DNA from: Campylobacterales bacterium
GTDB lineage: Bacteria > Campylobacterota > Campylobacteria > Campylobacterales > JALSKU01
Reading direction: 5' to 3'
Length of the DNA: 9,191 nucleotides
NCBI GenBank assembly: GCA_027038335.1
Contig: JALVWI010000211.1
Location: 1-9,191, forward strand
In this document: positions 7,227 through 9,191 of the stretch, piece by piece
How the letters are laid out: each line of letters starts with the position of its first letter
Position numbering within the stretch: the stretch's first letter is position 1
Position numbers and translations under genes: made by a program
The notes under the pieces: generated by a model
Seen by the model: the letters and a program-made list of their open reading frames with translations, nothing else
Databases searched by the model: none
Told to the model about the DNA's origin: nothing

Positions 7227-7905
7227 TTGCAATCCTATCGCATATGATAGCTGAAGCAGCACTTACATTTAAAGAGTCAAAGTCTCTAACCATATTTATC
7301 GTAATTTTTTCATCCATTTTTGATATTATTTTATTTGGTATGCCTTCCCCTTCACTACCTAAGTATATAGCTTTTTTGTTACCAAATTTTATATCTCTTA
7401 TATCTTTACCTCCAAAGCCGGCTCCATAAACCTCAAATCCCGCCATTTTCAATTCATTTAGCAGATCTAATGCATTAGTTTGCAATACCATAGGCATATT
7501 GAGCATTGCTCCGGCACTACTTCTTATAATAGGCTCCAAAGAAAAATGCTTTTGAGCTGTTATGATAATAGCATCTACTCCAAAAGCATAAGCCGATCTT
7601 ACGATAGCTCCTATATTGCCGACATCTGTTATATTGTATAAAACTAGCAAAAAATTACTACTATCTTTTATATCTTTAAATTCGGCAAAATCAATATCTT
7701 TTATAGCAAGCAAAAATCCTTGATGATTGCCACCCTTAGCCATTGCTTGAGCTTTTTTAAAATCAACCTTGATTATCTTTTTTCCAAGATTTTGCAATCT
7801 ATAAAAAAGTTTTCTGTCTATCTCTTTTTGGAGATAAATTTCTTCAATTATTTCAGGAAAATTTTCCAAAATATATAAAGATACTTGTTTTCCGTATACT
7901 ATCAT
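7219..7905 (-). CDS. rlmB: TrmH-family 23S rRNA (guanosine-2'-O)-methyltransferase RlmB
   Basis: 228 residues, SPOUT (trefoil-knot) methyltransferase using S-adenosylmethionine; by family it methylates G2251 in the peptidyl-transferase P-loop of 23S rRNA. An N-terminal substrate-binding part (MIVYGKQVSLYIL, ending at GGNHQGFLL, about 58-65) is followed by the three SPOUT motifs: NITDVGN97IGAIVR103SA, YLGSE185GEGIPNKI and DSLNVSAASAI (210-220). The E. coli catalytic Asn, Arg and Glu have counterparts. At 228 residues it is slightly shorter than E. coli RlmB (243), with a trimmed N-terminal domain. Another TrmH-type 2'-O-methyltransferase is possible, but the place beside rsmI matches the Campylobacter cluster. 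The ATG has no Shine-Dalgarno before it. The stop overlaps the next gene by 8 bases. Confidence 0.92.
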   Translation of the reverse strand: MIVYGKQVSLYILENFPEIIEEIYLQKEIDRKLFYRLQNLGKKIIKVDFKKAQAMAKGGNHQGFLLAIKDIDFAEFKDIKDSSNFLLVLYNITDVGNIGAIVRSAYAFGVDAIIITAQKHFSLEPIIRSSAGAMLNMPMVLQTNALDLLNELKMAGFEVYGAGFGGKDIRDIKFGNKKAIYLGSEGEGIPNKIISKMDEKITINMVRDFDSLNVSAASAIICDRIANG

Positions 7906-7925
7906 CTAGTGATTTTATCAAAAAA
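7906..7925 (-). promoter_or_regulatory. possible -10 element for (near-)leaderless rlmB transcript
   Basis: On the minus strand a T-rich stretch runs into TTTGATAAAAT, with a -10-like TAAAAT at 7917-7912. Only six bases (CACTAG) lie between it and the rlmB ATG, so transcription would start at or next to the A of the start codon. There is no -35 box, which is common for Campylobacterota housekeeping promoters. No Shine-Dalgarno is present in this gap. AT-rich sequence gives many such matches, so this is weak. Confidence 0.3.
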
Positions 7926-7943
7926 ATATTAAAAAGGGTATTA

Positions 7944-8027
7944 AATCTTGATTCGTGATTTGTGATTTGTAAATAGTGGCTTTTGAACTCCTAGCAACTA
8001 ATCATGAGTTGCAAGTTACAAGTTGCT
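7944..8027. repeat. 7-base-periodic degenerate repeat tract
   Basis: The stretch can be read as twelve consecutive 7-base units in one phase. Units 1-5 are AATCTTG, ATTCGTG, ATTTGTG, ATTTGTA and AATAGTG. The next three (7979-7999) are degenerate. Units 9-12 are AATCATG, AGTTGCA, AGTTACA and AGTTGCT. Two subfamilies are visible: ATTYGTR at 7951-7971 and AGTTRCW at 8007-8027. The tract fills most of the rsmI-rlmB gap and enters rsmI, supplying its last seven codons (QLVTCNS) and its stop. GCAACT (7994-7999) and AGTTGC (8007-8012) can also pair around the stop codon. It resembles the short heptanucleotide repeats scattered between genes in some bacteria; whether it recurs in this genome cannot be seen here. 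Confidence 0.6.
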
Positions 8028-8820
8028 CATATATCTCTTTGACACTTTTACCGCTTATTTTGCTCAAAAGTTTTGCTTTTTGTTTTTTTGGAATCTCCAA
8101 AGATAATATATCATCTTCAGTTATATTTGAAGTCTCTTTTTTCTCACCCTTTATGATGACTACCCACTCTCCTTTTAAATTCTCTTTTTCAAAAAGCTTT
8201 GTAAGATTATAAGAATTATCTTTATACCATTTTTGATGAAGCTTTGATATCTCTTTTTGCACAAAAAGCTCTCTTTTTGGAGACAGGGTTGTTATCTCTT
8301 CAAGAAGTTGTTTTATCCTATGGGGAGCTTCATAAAGTATGGTATTGTAGCCGTTATTTAGTATATCGTTTAAAAGTATTTTTCTATCTTTATTCTTATG
8401 AGGCAAAAATCCAAAAAACAAAAACTCTTTTTCATCAAAACCACTTGCTGCATAAGCGGTAACGGCAGCATTAGATCCGGGCAAGACTTCATATTTTATA
8501 TTATATTTTTGCACATATTGTATCAGTTTTACTCCCGGATCACTGATACAAGGCATTCCTGCATCGCTTAGATAGACAATATTTTTTTCAAATATTTTTA
8601 TATCAAGCAAATCTATAACACTTTGTTCATTATGAGAGTGTAGAGAATAAAACTTTTCTATTTTATATTTTAAGGAAAACTTTTCACTCAAAATCCCTAA
8701 AAGTTTTTTTGTTACTCTCGTATCTTCACAAAAAAGTATATCTGCTTTCGCAAGTATTTCCAGTGCTCTTAGTGATATATCTTGAATATTTCCTATGGGA
8801 GTGGGTATAAGATAAAGCAT
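8002..8820 (-). CDS. rsmI: 16S rRNA (cytidine-1402-2'-O)-methyltransferase RsmI
   Basis: 272 residues from the ATG at 8820. It uses S-adenosylmethionine to methylate the ribose of C1402 in the 16S decoding centre. Family marks in order: MLYLIPTPIGNIQDISLRAL, the usual N-terminus; DILFCEDTRVTKKLL; YLSDAGMPCISDPG (about 87-100); LPGSNAAVTAYAASG; FFGFLPHK; YEAPHRI; KEISKLHQ; KGEWVVII. A short C-terminal helical region (IPKKQKAKLLSKISGKSVKEIY) corresponds to the RsmI HTH tail. The ATG is chosen because it gives the family N-terminus. A TTG at 8835 would add five residues (MTPYA) and lies four bases after AAGGAG, so either could be used. The last seven codons and stop fall in the 7-base repeat tract, so the extreme C-terminus is probably not conserved. 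It follows rpmE by about 33 bases. Confidence 0.93.
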   Translation of the reverse strand: MLYLIPTPIGNIQDISLRALEILAKADILFCEDTRVTKKLLGILSEKFSLKYKIEKFYSLHSHNEQSVIDLLDIKIFEKNIVYLSDAGMPCISDPGVKLIQYVQKYNIKYEVLPGSNAAVTAYAASGFDEKEFLFFGFLPHKNKDRKILLNDILNNGYNTILYEAPHRIKQLLEEITTLSPKRELFVQKEISKLHQKWYKDNSYNLTKLFEKENLKGEWVVIIKGEKKETSNITEDDILSLEIPKKQKAKLLSKISGKSVKEIYEQLVTCNS

Positions 8821-8824
8821 AGCG

Positions 8825-8846
8825 TAAGGAGTCAAAAGACTCCTTA
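8825..8846 (-). promoter_or_regulatory. perfect hairpin in the rpmE-rsmI gap burying the Shine-Dalgarno
   Basis: TAAGGAGTC and GACTCCTTA pair without mismatch (9 bp) around a TTTT loop on the minus strand. The 5' arm starts seven bases after the rpmE stop and contains AAGGAG (8845-8840), the only strong Shine-Dalgarno available to rsmI; the alternative TTG start falls in the loop and 3' arm. When folded, the hairpin would hide this site. No T-run follows on the minus strand (CGCTATGC), so it is a poor intrinsic terminator. It may adjust rsmI translation relative to the abundant L31, or stabilise the rpmE 3' end after processing. Confidence 0.6.
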
Positions 8847-8853
8847 TTGAAGA

Positions 8854-9054
8854 TTATTTTAAATTATATTTTTTCTTAAATTTTTCAACTCTACCTGTTG
8901 CATCAACTATTTTTTCACTACCTGTAAAAAATGGATGACAAGCATTGCATATATCTATTCTTATCTCCGGTTTGTTTGACATAGTAGTAAAACTATTTCC
9001 GCATGCACATGTAACATTTGACTCAACATATTCAGGATGAATACCCTTTTTCAT
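8854..9054 (-). CDS. rpmE: 50S ribosomal protein L31, zinc-binding (C+) form
   Basis: 66 residues, the normal L31 length. It bridges the two ribosomal subunits at the central protuberance. It begins MKKGIHPEYV, and the zinc ligands C16-x-C18 and C36-x2-C39 are intact (TCACGNSF; IDICNACHPFFTG), placing it in the zinc-binding C+ class rather than the C- class made under zinc starvation. The C-terminus ends EKFKKKYNLK. The ATG is preceded by GAAGGAAT at good spacing. It is the first visible gene of the minus-strand operon, downstream of a promoter and a terminator-like leader hairpin, so it may be controlled by attenuation or by L31 itself, as reported for other L31 leaders. Confidence 0.97.
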   Translation of the reverse strand: MKKGIHPEYVESNVTCACGNSFTTMSNKPEIRIDICNACHPFFTGSEKIVDATGRVEKFKKKYNLK

Positions 9055-9098
9055 TTTAATATTCCTTCTTTTATTATTATTTCCTAATTCCCTGAAGT

Positions 9099-9138
9099 AA
9101 AAAAACGCAACAGACTCCCATTTAAAAGAGCCTGCTGC
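9099..9138 (-). terminator. terminator-like hairpin plus T7 in the rpmE leader
   Basis: On the minus strand GCAGCAGGCTC (9138-9128) pairs with GAGTCTGTTGC (9117-9107) around a 10-base loop, giving 11 bp with two G-U pairs, then G and seven T (9105-9099). The two wobble pairs become A-C mismatches in the plus-strand RNA, so the structure is well formed only in the minus direction. It lies between the promoter at 9161-9189 and rpmE, with no second clear promoter between the T-run and the gene. It may be an attenuator, the end of a short RNA, or the terminator of a gene lying beyond the window edge. Confidence 0.7.
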
Positions 9139-9160
9139 TATATAGGGGAGGGGAAATGAA

Positions 9161-9189
9161 ATTATATCAAAAAAAACTCACAAAATCAA
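9161..9189 (-). promoter_or_regulatory. sigma70-type promoter upstream of rpmE operon
   Basis: On the minus strand TTGATT (9189-9184) and a consensus TATAAT (9166-9161) are separated by exactly 17 bases, with a T-run before the -10, as is typical of Campylobacterota housekeeping promoters. Transcription would start near 9154 and give a leader of about 100 bases before the rpmE ATG. The 5' end of this RNA would be C-rich (CCCCTCCCC, about 9152-9144). Confidence 0.65.
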
Positions 9190-9191
9190 GC

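Noticed and set aside
7227..7262. Longer start for the RodZ-like gene at 7262
   Set aside because: The extra 12 residues come from sequence inside rlmB, there is no Shine-Dalgarno before it, and the ATG at 7226 has AGGAT upstream with a short 8-base overlap typical of this operon.
7994..8012. GCAACT/AGTTGC inverted repeat around the rsmI stop as a terminator
   Set aside because: Only 6 bp, no T-run after it on the minus strand, and better explained as part of the 7-base repeat tract.
7944..8027. Repeat tract as a CRISPR array
   Set aside because: Units are 7 bases in direct tandem with no spacers, and no cas genes are present.
8825..8846. Hairpin after rpmE as an intrinsic terminator
   Set aside because: No T-run follows on the minus strand, and on the plus strand the following bases are mixed with no plus-strand gene to end.

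Overview
The window is AT-rich and tightly packed, and looks like a chromosomal segment of a Campylobacterota (epsilonproteobacterial) genome. Three things point there: the protein families, the A/I/K/N-rich codon use, and above all the gene order. As I remember it, C. jejuni Cj0155c to Cj0148c and H. pylori hom-yraN-trxA have the same arrangement: rpmE, rsmI, rlmB, a one-pass membrane protein, a periplasmic protein, a class I aminotransferase, hom, yraN. The genus cannot be fixed from this window. A formate-dehydrogenase-like gene next to flagellar export genes would suit a free-living chemolithotroph, but that is inference.

Layout. Positions 3-564 (+ strand) hold the 3' end of a gene for a FliK-like protein and a complete small gene for a stand-alone FlhB C-terminal domain (FlhX type). 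A 23-codon reading frame overlaps both. From about 9190 down to 571 everything is on the minus strand and reads as one long operon: rpmE (L31), rsmI and rlmB (rRNA 2'-O-methyltransferases), a RodZ-like bitopic protein, an exported protein of unknown function, an AlaC-type aminotransferase, hom, a molybdopterin formate dehydrogenase catalytic subunit, and yraN. Most neighbours overlap by 4-8 bases or lie about 9 bases apart, so translational coupling is likely. The + and - blocks converge with 6 bases between stop codons and no visible terminator.

Functionally the operon mixes ribosome maintenance (L31, RsmI, RlmB), envelope proteins, amino-acid metabolism (aminotransferase, homoserine dehydrogenase) and a nuclease-fold protein. 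The formate dehydrogenase gene is the outsider. It sits between hom and yraN, which are neighbours in the relatives I recall, yet it is joined to both by 4-base overlaps (TTGA, ATGA). It keeps the FDH catalytic residues, with Cys in place of Sec.

Non-coding signals worth attention: (1) a good sigma70-type promoter (TTGATT-17-TATAAT) upstream of rpmE, followed by an 11-bp hairpin and a T7 run that lie between promoter and gene, so an attenuated leader or short RNA is possible; (2) a perfect 9-bp hairpin between rpmE and rsmI that buries the only good Shine-Dalgarno sequence; (3) a 7-base-periodic repeat tract (7944-8027) that runs into the end of rsmI and supplies its last codons and stop; (4) an rlmB start with no Shine-Dalgarno and a -10-like box placed as for a leaderless mRNA. 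No tRNA, rRNA, CRISPR array or insertion sequence was seen.
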